From Penicillus capitatus (lineage: Eukaryota > Chlorophyta): 64,000 nucleotides of DNA. Shown in pieces: positions 35,522 through 44,721 of the stretch. The position numbers and the translations under genes were made by a program. The DNA lies in the NCBI GenBank assembly GCA_965649825.1, contig OZ287699.1, forward strand, positions 620,001 through 684,000, read 5' to 3'. Numbering within the stretch: position 1 is the first letter of the stretch; each line of letters starts with the position of its first letter. The notes beneath the pieces were generated by a model. The model was not told the DNA's origin. It did no database searches and saw nothing but the letters and a program-made list of their open reading frames with translations.

Positions 35522-35563
35522 GCTTCCCTGTCTAGTTTCGAGGTGAGACGCTCCGAAACCAAT

Positions 35564-35707
35564 TGTGATCCCATCGCGATGAATTGTATTAAAAAACGAG
35601 GTTTGCAGCGTTTTGTTAAAAAGGGCGTTATTCACAGAATCTAGGATCTTTTGTATGAACAGGTCATTTCATCGTATCAATCAAATCACTGGATCCTCGG
35701 CTTGACA
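35564..35707 (-). repeat. 5' LTR of element 1
   Basis: 144 bp, identical to 26123-26266. It contains the ATG (35572-35574) from which the element 1 gag frame is open through the primer-binding site. Confidence 0.95.
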
Positions 35708-35711
35708 GTAT

Positions 35712-36467
35712 CCTTGTGGAACTAGCAGGCAGGGCCTTAGCTTTATTCCTACTTTTCCTGATCGCGCACATGAGGCAGACGGGTGTGCACTGCCGATGAA
35801 AGGGGGTAGGTGTGACTCTCAGACATCTTGGACCGTCTTTTCTTTAATTTTTCGGCATCTTTTCCCTCTTAGGCGTCGTCTATTGTCTCTTTCCTTTGTT
35901 TGCTTTCCTTCTGACCGTTGCTTACCTGTTTCCTTTATGTTTTGTGTATCCATTTTGGACTTTCCTTTTCCGGCTTACTCGCTTACTTGCATGTACCTCT
36001 TCAACGGTTTTTGGTTTTTTTTCGTTTTTTCCTTACCTTTTTTCTCGTGTTTTTCTTATCCGGGTCCAGTTTTTTTTGCTTCTTTCATGTTGTGGACCCC
36101 CACCCTAATGTCCGCACAACGCGCCGTTGTATCGAGAGTCGTACAATTTACCTCCAAGTAGTCGAACACCAATTGCATCTCGTTCTCCTCGCGCACCTTG
36201 ATCGGATCAGGTGTCAGTGCTCGTCAGGGTTACCTCCCGCACCACACTGCAGCGACGTGCGTTGCTGCCTGTCCGATCCACCCGTCTCGCAGAGGGTAGC
36301 GATTCTTGCAGTCTGGTCGACGAAGCAGTGACGAACGAGCGTGCGTGGCGAAAGAGCGAGGTGGCCGATCGCAGGCGACAAGCGCTACGAAGTCGTGACG
36401 AATCCGCCTACCGTCAAGAACGTGAGCCAGGCCTGTCCGCGTTTCGTCTCCCATTTCTCCATTCCAG
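35712..36467. other. right flank of element 1 with a T-rich tract
   Basis: From about 35830 to 36090 the plus strand is markedly T/pyrimidine-rich, with many T4-T9 runs, giving meaningless Phe-rich frames. From 36100 it becomes GC-rich. An acceptor-like CCATTCCAG precedes the PDE12-like sequence at 36468. Confidence 0.5.
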
Positions 36468-37259
36468 TTGCTGCTGAACGAGAGGCCGATCGCCGGACAC
36501 CCTGTCTTCTCGCTCTGTAAAGTGCGCCGCGTTCGTTTCCGGACTGCTGCCGACCTGCGTCTTGCGCAGCTCGAATTCGCCGACGAATCTGCCTGTCTGT
36601 GGCAGTGGTTCACCAGGACATCGAAAAGTTGCTCGCCGCAGCCGCGCAGTCGGGGAAGAGATCACGTTCTGTTCACAGGAACGTCGTGGACGAAGTTGGA
36701 AGCCGCCACAGAGAGGGTCTACACTTCGGCACCGCCAGACGTGGGTCGATTACTGGGAGTCGAGTGCACGCCGGTCGCCCGAGACGTCGAAGAAGAAGGA
36801 GCAGAAGGAGCGTCTGTCCACGGCGAGTCGCGTTTCGCCGAACAGGGTTCGTTTTCCCCTCGCTGGGTACCGACGCACGTACCGTTCGCCGCAGGTCCCG
36901 TGGCTCCCGGAAGGGAGAAGGCGTCCGGAGACGGCCGACACGAGCTGACGCCTCGGACACTCGAATCCCCGTCCTTCCGCGTGGTCACCTACAACGTCCT
37001 CGCTGACTCCTACGTTTCGAGGCCGAACGCGAAGAGCGTTTTCGGATACTGCAGCCCCAGGCGCGTCTACGCCTCCTGTCTTCTGAAACTGACCCGAGCG
37101 TTCTGCCAGCGATCTCGACATCGACGTGCGGAAGCAGCTTGTGCTCAACTTCTCGGCTACCACGCAGATATTGTCTGCTTGCAGGAGTGCGACCAGAAAG
37201 CCTTCGACACCTACTACTGTCCCCACCTCCAGGCCGAAGGTCACGTCAACGGAAGGGTA
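36468..37259 (+). pseudogene. broken PDE12/ANGEL-like 2',5'-phosphodiesterase (EEP family)
   Basis: The sequence reads as the N-terminal half of a PDE12-type nuclease: a beta domain (ACLWQWF, YTSAPPDVGRLLGVECTP) then the start of the exonuclease-endonuclease-phosphatase fold (FRVVTYNVLADSY with catalytic Asn; ADIVCLQECD with catalytic Glu). A 49-nt GC-AG intron (37061-37109) would link FGYCSP to DLDIDVRKQLVL. Just after that, near 37141-37150, the conserved sequence continues in another frame (QLLGYHADIV), implying a one-base loss. Beyond EGHVNG at about 37259 the family sequence disappears; the later metal-binding motifs (HLYWHP, GDFN and SDH types) are not found downstream. I call it a truncated, frameshifted pseudogene. 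A sequencing error could explain the frameshift but not the missing half. Confidence 0.6.
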
Positions 37260-38816
37260 TCTCTCTCCCATCTATCGTCTCTGTAGGATTTGCCCCCGCG
37301 ACCGAACGGCATCGACTCGGAACTGTCCAGAACGCGCGTCATGGGCGGCGTGGACTCGACAATGGGATCTGGTGCTGCTGTTCTCTGGACTGCTAGGGGG
37401 CTCGGGGACGCGTGGCATGGGACGGTTGGCGTCTGAATCGACAGATGCAGCGAAGGATGAAGCCTCTGGGAGAATCCAGTGTAAGCCATGCAGGTAACGA
37501 ACTGTCCCCGGCGCGATGGACAAGGGACATTTCAGAAGAGGACAGTGCATTGGGCACCGCATCGTGATCTGACGGTTGACGGACCGCCATGGTAGATGCA
37601 GAGGGTCGCCGTTCATTTTTTAGAACCCCGTTTTTCGATATCGCTATGGACGAGATGATTGGTCGTCCGTTTTGCGTCCAACCGGTTCAGACGACGATTA
37701 CGATGATTCCCCGGATGCAAAATATCCTGTCGCCGGAAACGAGGCCAAGCAAAAAAGGGCAGAGCGCCAAGGTATGTGTTCGCAGGCAAAACGTAAAACG
37801 ACTTGCGTTTCTCTAACGCCGCCCTTAGGTCAAAAGCCACCCAAGAGAAAGACGATTCGCGTTGCGCAGGTGGCGCTTTAGAACAGAAGCCGAGACAACG
37901 AACTTCATCAAGGCCAACGGGTATAACACGACAGGTCAGCAAGAAGCTGCGTCGTTCGATGTTTTTCAAAACGTGTTTTTCGGCAGTGCTACGGGAGCAT
38001 CTGACTCAGGCGGGATTCAATACGACGTGCTGTCACAAGAGAGCATAGAGACGCGAAGCTTTCGGGCGGAGGTCGGTTTGAATGGCGCCCGTCTCAGAAC
38101 TGGATATATACGGTACGAGCTTTGTCATGGATGGCATTCTGGCAAAGGTGTTGTGTGCTGAGTAGACTCTGGACGAGTGCGTTTGTCGCTCAACAACAGC
38201 CTGGGTTCGAATGTGATGAGTATGTGGTGGCTGTGCTGCGCCTTCTGGGTCATCAGCTCGAAGGATGGCCAGAGCTCGTGCGTCGTATGTACGAGAAACT
38301 GCAAGAGCTCGATCTTCGTGCTGTTTTGAGCCCGTCGCGTCGGAGATTGAGTGAACATTTTGGTATTTTGCCGAACACAGCAATGGAAACACCGGCGGGC
38401 ATTACTTCGAGTGGACACACAGGGGGACCTTCAGTGCTGGCGAGCAGCAGACGTCCTGATCAGGACTACCGCAACAGTGGATGGATATTGACGGCCCAGA
38501 AGCTCTCGATGGTTTGATGAGAAGCTACGCCGGCGCCGATCGACACGCCATCGTCAACAGCGACGACGCGCCTGTAGCAGGAGACGATGAACATGATGAC
38601 GATATAGACAAGACGCCACTGGAAAACGGCGACGGGGACGGCGACGAGGAAGATACGCTGTTGCCTCTCCTAATCGACGATGATGATGACCGCGATCTGC
38701 CGCTACTTGGACGGGGCGGAGTCGACGGTGGTAGGGATGGAGCTGTCGTCGGAGTCTCTGCCTTCAGATCGACTCTCCAATCGCCCAGATGGGTCCACTC
38801 AACCTTGTCCTGTTAA
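37260..38816 (+). other. coding-like fragments, gene structure unresolved
   Basis: Several segments look coding but do not assemble into one model. They include an acidic stretch around 37680-37770 (DDDYDDSPDAKYPVAGNE) with a strong GTATGT donor at 37771, ANGYNTTGQQEAASFDVFQN near 37912-37980, and LDIYGTSFVMDGILAKVLCAE near 38100-38160. Others are a helical segment 38190-38370 (DEYVVAVLRLLGHQLEGWPE) and an Asp-rich segment 38480-38760. These may be exons of one gene or debris; no family is recognised. Confidence 0.35.
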
Positions 38817-38841
38817 GTAAGTCATCCGACGAATTCCTCCG

Positions 38842-39030
38842 CCCAACTAATCGCCATCTGCCTGCAGGACCAGCTTCCCCCAGTGGGGAGCTGGCGCCCG
38901 GGACACTTCAACGGCATTAGGGGGGTGTGAAACCAGTGCCGAGGGGCGCCTGCGTTGTCCAAGTACCGGAAGCTGTAGGTCGGTACTCTGCGGGCAAGCG
39001 TAGCAAGGCGAGCCCTGCCTGCGGCCTTTT
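38842..39030 (+). other. GC-rich segment with inverted repeats
   Basis: It contains a clear hairpin around 38869-38892 (CAGCTTCCCC pairing with GGGGAGCTGG) and GTACCG...CGGTAC around 38961-38984. It ends in a CTTTTT run and then T-rich DNA. A structured RNA or the end of a mobile element is possible; no known RNA family is recognised. Confidence 0.3.
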
Positions 39031-39480
39031 TGAATTTTGGCCCGCGCGCGATCGATCGTCTTTTTTGCTGGCCGTTTTTTAGTTTTTTTTTCTATTCTGG
39101 CCGTGGGCAGGGTCATTTTTTTCTGCGGCCATACTCGCGGACGCGCCATTTTATATTTTGTTTTTTCACTTCTCCCTTCTCTGTTTATTTTTCATGCCAC
39201 CGCCGCATTTTTTCGTTACGGTGGTGCCTTCATGACATCTGTTCGCGTTTTTTCTTTGTGTTTTGTGTGTCTGGGATATGGACCTGTCCCTTTTTCTCAC
39301 TTTCTTGCATTTTTTTCCTCGCCCGCGTGATTTGCATTCTCGTTTTTTCTGTTTTTTTTTTCTTTCCTTCTTTTCTCTGTTCTTCTTTCTCTTCCTCCCT
39401 TCTTCATGTCCGGCTTCGCTCTCCGTTGCGTTCTCTACGTTCTGCACGGCACGTTTTTTCTATTTCGCCGAGAGACGGCC
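39031..39480 (+). repeat. long T-rich tract
   Basis: About 450 bp with many T5-T10 runs separated by short GC-containing words on the plus strand, similar in style to 35830-36090. The Phe-rich open frames across it are not credible proteins. Confidence 0.6.
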
Positions 39481-39702
39481 CCAAGGTGGAAAGCCGTTAG
39501 CGACTTTGTCGAGTGGCACGTGGGATTGTTTCCAGAGCCTGGGGGATCGCTCTCTTGATGCAGTAAGTTCCTAAATCTTTAAATCTCACATCTGCTAACT
39601 ATCTTTGTGTTTCAGATCCACCTAATGGGTCCGGGCTCCTGGGACGGGGTTGAGATGGACCCATCATCTCTTTCAGACCTCATTGAACATCCAGATCTGT
39701 GA
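39481..39702 (+). CDS. possible 3' exons of an unrecognised gene with a strong intron
   Basis: A textbook intron lies at 39562-39615: GTAAGT donor, TGCTAACT branch-like sequence and TTTGTGTTTCAG acceptor. Joining across it links SLGDRSLDA to IHLMGPGSW and an acidic end (SLSDLIEHPDL) with a stop at 39700-39702. The 5' part is lost in the T-rich tract, so the gene start is unknown. An alternative frame (RWKAVSDFVEWHVGLFPEPGG) stops before the donor. Confidence 0.35.
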
Positions 39703-41290
39703 CACCGACAGGCGAAGACAGAATATCACAAAGCATCCAGCAGCTTATGATGAAGACGACAGCAGAAGACAAGCTGGATCATTTGACAGCCGATGATGAA
39801 GATGAAGACGATAAACTACGATCGCGCCGCCAGCAGTCCACGATCGGCCACAGATCTGACATCCGACAGCTGCGATGAACACGATAAAGTACGATCGAGC
39901 CTGCAGAGCATCTGATCGATCGATCGATCGATCGGATCCGACATCCGAAGACGACTAACTATGATCAAGCTCCGGCAGCAACCGATCGAGCCTTATATTT
40001 GACATCCGACAGCTGCGATGAACACGATAAACTACGATCGAGCCTGCAGAGCATCTGATCGATCGATCGATCGGATCCGACATCCGAAGACGACTAACTA
40101 TGATCAAGCTCCTGCAGCAACCGATCGAGCCTTATATTTGACATCCGACAGCTACGATGAAGACGATAAACTACGATCGCGCCTACAGAGCATCCGATCG
40201 ATCGGATCCGACATCCGAAGACGACTAACTATAATCGGGCTCCGGCAGCAACCGATCAAACCTTACATTTGACATTCGACAGCTACGATGAAGACGATAA
40301 ACAACGATCGAGCCTACAGCATCATACGATCGATCTGATTCGACATCTGACATCCGACAGTCTACGATCAAGCCTCTAGGCAGACATCATATGATCTGAG
40401 ATCCGATAGCCCATCGATAAAGACGACAACCCATGATGAAGGATCTGGCAACAGACATCCTATGATCCGAAATTCGGCAGCAGATAACTAATATGATCTG
40501 ACATCTGACGGCAATGATGAAGACGACGGCCTCTGATCTGGAATCCGACAGCCATTGATGAAGCCTGCAACAGTCTATGATGAAGTCTCCGGTAGACAGC
40601 CTATATGATGAAGACGACAACCTATGATGAAGACGACAACCTATGATCTGGAATCTGACAGTCTATGATGAAGACGACAATGTACCATGAAGCCTCCAGC
40701 AGACAGTCTTATGATCCGACATCCGATGGTCTACGATGAATCCGACAATCTATAAGGATGAACAACCGACGATGAAGCCTCCAGCAGCCTCTGATCGGAC
40801 ATTCGACGGCATATGATGAAGACGACATCCTAGATCTGGAATCTGACGGCGTATGATGAAGACAAAAAGCCTACGATCAGGCCTCTAGCAGCAGACATCT
40901 TATATGATCTGAGATCCGAAAAAACTAAGACGAAGACGACAGCCTACAATAAAGCCTCCAGCAGACAGCATATACGATCTGGAATCTGACAGCCATTGAT
41001 GAAGCGTGCAACAGTCTGTGATGGAGCTTCTGACAGCAGAACACTTATATGATCTGGAGTTCGACAACCACTGATGAAGAGGATAAACTACAATGAAGCC
41101 TTTAGCAGCCTCTGATCTAAAATCTGACGGTGTTCGATGAAGACAACAACCGACGATGAAGCAAGCCTCCAGCAGCAGGCAACTTATGATTTGACATCCG
41201 GCAGTCTATGATAAAGAAAGCAGCAGAAAGCCTATTATCAGCCTACAGCACCATATAATTCCTGATTTGACAGCAGCAGCAGACAGCCTT
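39703..41290 (+). repeat. tandem and degenerate repeat block
   Basis: At least four units of about 131-143 bp are visible, each marked by GACATCCGACAGCT; starts are near 39858, 40001, 40140 and 40271. Unit length varies partly through an (ATCG)n run. Downstream to about 41290 the pattern decays into shorter variants built on GATGAAGACGACA and GATCTGGAATCTGACA. No long open frame exists. It looks like a satellite-type array. Confidence 0.85.
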
Positions 41291-42045
41291 TTCTAATGCC
41301 GATCGCGTACATTTCAGTTGTTGTGTGATATTCTTAATTACTTCTAGACGAATAATCATATGGCGTTTCTGCATTTCTCTGTGCCAGTTTTTATCTTTTG
41401 AGCATTCAAAATGTTGGACTTGTGTCAACTGGATTTTACAACTTTGATAATGTCGTGCTGAATCGATCACATTCTGCCCGTTAAGCTTCGCTTGCCGACG
41501 GAGTTGCCGGTCTGCCGCGCATCGAGAGCGACAACAACGGAAGGCTTAACAAGTGTTCGGAGCAAGGTGTTTTGCAAGGTACAGATCTTCATTTAATACT
41601 CGCATGGCAAGGTGACTTTCGAGGCAGATGTGTTTAGCAGCCCGCTAGAACCAGAGAAAAGCGCCCGTTTGGAAAATCAAAAGTCCATTCAACCAAACAG
41701 TGAACACACTTTGACGCACTTGATCCTTGTCCAACAAGACAGTCTTGTCGATTAGGGAAACCATGGCGACAGACCGCAAGTCCCTTTTACACAAACTTAC
41801 ACTTCCTCGCTATTCCTTTGCAGACCACAATGCACCGCTATTCTACACTGTCTGGTTATATATTACATTTTTTTCGATAGTGCCACTTGTAAAGACTTCT
41901 CAATTAATCAATAACCAATGTTCATTCAAGCATCTTTTCGCGTGAGGTACCACGTAAGAGCAAGCGCTGAGTAGACGATACCTGACGATTGCTTAGGTGC
42001 AACGAAAAGCAAAAGGAGGAACCCGTTTTTTAGCAGACGATCCGA
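41291..42045. other. no gene recognised
   Basis: Short frames only (41243-41470 minus; 41763-41945 plus, MATDRKSLLHKL...). The right end is the junction with the PDI copy. Confidence 0.4.
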
Positions 42046-42961
42046 GCAGATTTCGATGAAAAGGTTCGAGGATCTGCAGATCTGTGGTTGGTGGAGTTCT
42101 ATGCTCCCTGGTGCGGTCATTGCAAAAACCTGAAGCCCGAATGGGAACAGGCAGCGACGAAGCTGAAAGGGAAGGTGCACGTGGGCGCCGTGGACTGTAC
42201 GTCACACGAATCGCTCTGCGGACAGTTCGGCGTTCAAGGCTTTCCGACGATAAAGTTCTTCGGAACGCAAAAACAGGAACCCGAGGATTACAGTGGTGGC
42301 AGAGATGCTGCATCCATCGTTGCCTTTGCCACGACAAAGTGGTCGAAGATGGCTCCTCCCCCGGAGGTGGTGGAACTGACGGAGACGTTCGTGTTAGAAA
42401 AGCACTGCACGGGGTCCGATGACGATCATGTTCCCAAACAGCTCTGTCTCATTGTCTTTCTCCCACACATCCTCGACAGTCGGGCCGAGGGACGCAAGGC
42501 CTATCTCAAGATTCTGCAAAAGGTGTCAGAGAATTACAAAGAGATGTCGTATGGGTATCTATGGGCAGAGGGAGGAAAGCAGAAAAGGGTGGAAGAAACC
42601 TTTGGAATTGGAGGGTTTGGATATCCGGCCGCTCTACTCTACAGTCCAAGGAAGAACGCTTACTCTGTTTTGAAAGCAGGACTGGATTACAAACACTGTG
42701 TCGAGTTCATCGACAGCCTAAGACACGGATTCGAGAAAGTGACTCAGATAGATGGACCATTAGCGGACGCGGAGACAACCATCCCGTGGGATGGAAAAGA
42801 CGCAACAGAAGAGCTGAAAGACGAATTCGACCTAGAAGACATAATGAACGAAGAACTCTGAGATCTACAGGCAGTAGATATAATATCCCGATGCAAGCCC
42901 TTGGACTGGGATAGTGCTGTTGACAATGGTGATGATGATGATGACATCTTAAACTTTTGAA
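42046..42961 (+). pseudogene. partial, near-identical copy of the PDI gene
   Basis: This copy of 16898-17810 starts inside the spacer between the two thioredoxin domains and ends in the 3' UTR. It keeps the second FYAPWCGHC domain, the third domain and the NEEL end in an open frame to 42861. It lacks the signal peptide, first domain and promoter. An upstream in-frame Met is not evident. Differences from the source are two silent substitutions, a 2-base UTR change and one extra GAT. It is therefore very young. There is no poly(A) tail at the 3' junction, so retroposition is not supported. Confidence 0.9.
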
Positions 42962-43086
42962 ACAAAGAATCTGAGAACATTTTGCGTTCTCCCCCACGAG
43001 TGATGTACCTAACGAACGATAGACGAGTGCCTTTCAAGGCTGCCTTCAATCTGAGTATAAAATGTAAAAACAAACAACTGCTCGCT

Positions 43087-44721
43087 TTATTGAGCATCGT
43101 GATGCATGACCCGACTCCAAAGGCCTGTCTGAGTGTAGGACAAGAAACAGGCGGATCTTCCACAGCTCTCCATCACTTGATTCTGTGTCATGCGACTGAT
43201 GGTATCTGATAGCCGCCACCAAAGTTTTTCATTTTGTCGTAAATACAGAACATAGTATCCTGTCTTGAGAGAATTTCCTTCATGGGCTACAATAGCCGTG
43301 AGTTCATAGTTCAGGTGTGCTGTGGAGGCAGCCATAAAAGGAAACGAGCTGTGATCGAGTTTAAGCTGCATCGGAAAACCAAAGTAATGCAAAAGTTTGA
43401 CATCTTTTCGCTGAAATGCATCGAATTTGAATCGCTTCAGCATCAATCGCAGGACAGGAGGAAAAGATGAAAACTGAGTCGAACGCTGAACACTCAGTGG
43501 CGAGACACTGGCCTTCACTGGTTGCCCGTCTTCTAATGTACAGGCGTTTTTGAGAGCATCAGAGAAACTGGAAACATTCATAGTGTCCAATTGAAGGACA
43601 TCGAAACGACGCAAATGCGCCGTACAGAGATTCTGAAAAGAATGAACATAGCTTCCGACAAAAAGAGAATGAAAGGGAGAGTCTTCTGGCTCCTTCCAGT
43701 ATGACCCCAGACGCCATGTAAAGTACTGAAAGAACTCCCAGAACTCAAACGCCTTGCTCAAATCTTTCAGTTGAGATCCATAGGCTCTGAACACGATCAT
43801 GAGATCCACCGTATCGCATGCGGGATTCTCCATATCGCCAAAGACTTTCTTGACGGCAGAAAGGAGTGCAGCACCTTCCCGTTGGCGATCTTGGATCTTC
43901 GTAGTGGACACGGCCTTCCGGATGCAGCCGAAATGAAAGAGATAACGCAATGCCACTTCGAAGATCGATAGTATGCCGAAACCATAGGTCGCGAAGATCT
44001 TCTTCATAGGCGGCTTCGTCTGATGTCGTATGCTCTCTCGGACGTGGAACATGACGGAAAACCGAGAATCGCGTGTTCGTGTCAGATTTGGATCCAGAAT
44101 CTGATCCATGGGCACAAGGATAGTGAAACTCGAATTAGGAAAATTTACAAAGCGATGTGTGCACTTGTGCTTGATCATCACCATCGTATTCCCAGCGCTC
44201 TGGAGACTGATCTTAAAGTAGACGAGGCGTTCGGTTGTCTCCTGGTCAGGAGAAATCCATTCGACAGAAACGGCAACATAGGACCGAAGCTCGTCGCGTT
44301 GGTGCACCTGAAACAGCTGAGCACACAACCGCCACTTCTCTCCTGCGCATGTGAAGGTGCCGGATTCTGCATGGTCTCTTCCAATCAGACTCAGTCCATT
44401 GGGGACATTCCACTGGAAGAAGTTCTGTGTGGTCTGTGGTAAAGACGAAGACTCTTCGAGAGCGGGAGATAGACAGTTAAAACAACCACAGAAAATAGAA
44501 AGTCGCCGTGAGTGCAACACTTCCTGGTTTCTCTCGGACATGGATGAACCGACCACACAAACCCGTAAACACGGTGATGAACAACCGTCATTCAACGCAT
44601 CGCTAAGTTCGTTCGACATGCGCTCGAGATATGGCACCCACTGTTTGATACCATAGATAGACAACAACAAAGAATCGTCGGTGTCCAAAAAAGAGGAATA
44701 TCTGTTGATACATCCATCCAT
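43087..44721 (-). CDS. MATH-USP protein resembling USP7, catalytic Cys and His not visible
   Basis: 544 aa from the ATG at 44721. A MATH-like region (about residues 120-215: TFTCAGEKWRLCAQLFQV...HRFVNFPNSSF) precedes a ubiquitin-specific-protease-like domain. The family's LKRF motif is present (PPVLRLMLKRFKFDAFQRKDVK). Where active USPs have G-x-x-N-x-G-x-x-C-Y-x-N-S this protein reads YGFGILSIFEVALRYLFHF (about residues 246-264) with no Cys. Where they have GHY it reads GYYVLYLR (about residue 488). Both catalytic residues thus seem replaced, suggesting a ubiquitin-binding or scaffold pseudoenzyme. The ATG overlaps the last base of the IleRS stop codon. A later Met is possible but would leave a gap. 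The 3' end lies 126 bp from the PDI copy. Confidence 0.75.
   Translation of the reverse strand: MDGCINRYSSFLDTDDSLLLSIYGIKQWVPYLERMSNELSDALNDGCSSPCLRVCVVGSSMSERNQEVLHSRRLSIFCGCFNCLSPALEESSSLPQTTQNFFQWNVPNGLSLIGRDHAESGTFTCAGEKWRLCAQLFQVHQRDELRSYVAVSVEWISPDQETTERLVYFKISLQSAGNTMVMIKHKCTHRFVNFPNSSFTILVPMDQILDPNLTRTRDSRFSVMFHVRESIRHQTKPPMKKIFATYGFGILSIFEVALRYLFHFGCIRKAVSTTKIQDRQREGAALLSAVKKVFGDMENPACDTVDLMIVFRAYGSQLKDLSKAFEFWEFFQYFTWRLGSYWKEPEDSPFHSLFVGSYVHSFQNLCTAHLRRFDVLQLDTMNVSSFSDALKNACTLEDGQPVKASVSPLSVQRSTQFSSFPPVLRLMLKRFKFDAFQRKDVKLLHYFGFPMQLKLDHSSFPFMAASTAHLNYELTAIVAHEGNSLKTGYYVLYLRQNEKLWWRLSDTISRMTQNQVMESCGRSACFLSYTQTGLWSRVMHHDAQ

Larger units (their letters stand above)
26123..35707 (-). 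mobile_element. Ty3/gypsy LTR retrotransposon, element 1 (interrupted)
   Basis: Minus-strand element with 144-bp LTRs at 35564-35707 (5') and 26123-26266 (3'). They are identical by eye, begin TGTCAAG and end GATCACA. They are flanked by 4-bp target duplications, GTAT on the plus strand, at 26119-26122 and 35708-35711. A primer-binding site (TGGTTTCGGAGCG) lies 2 nt inside the 5' LTR. Removing element 2 leaves about 4.8 kb. Proteins are encoded in two frames (gag-protease, then pol). The RT-RNase H-integrase order defines Ty3/gypsy (Metaviridae-like). Its gag start and leader are separated from the rest by element 2. Confidence 0.93.

Noticed and set aside
39037-39447. Phe-rich (plus) and Lys-rich (minus) open frames
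   Set aside because: They arise from translation of the T-rich tract and are not plausible proteins.
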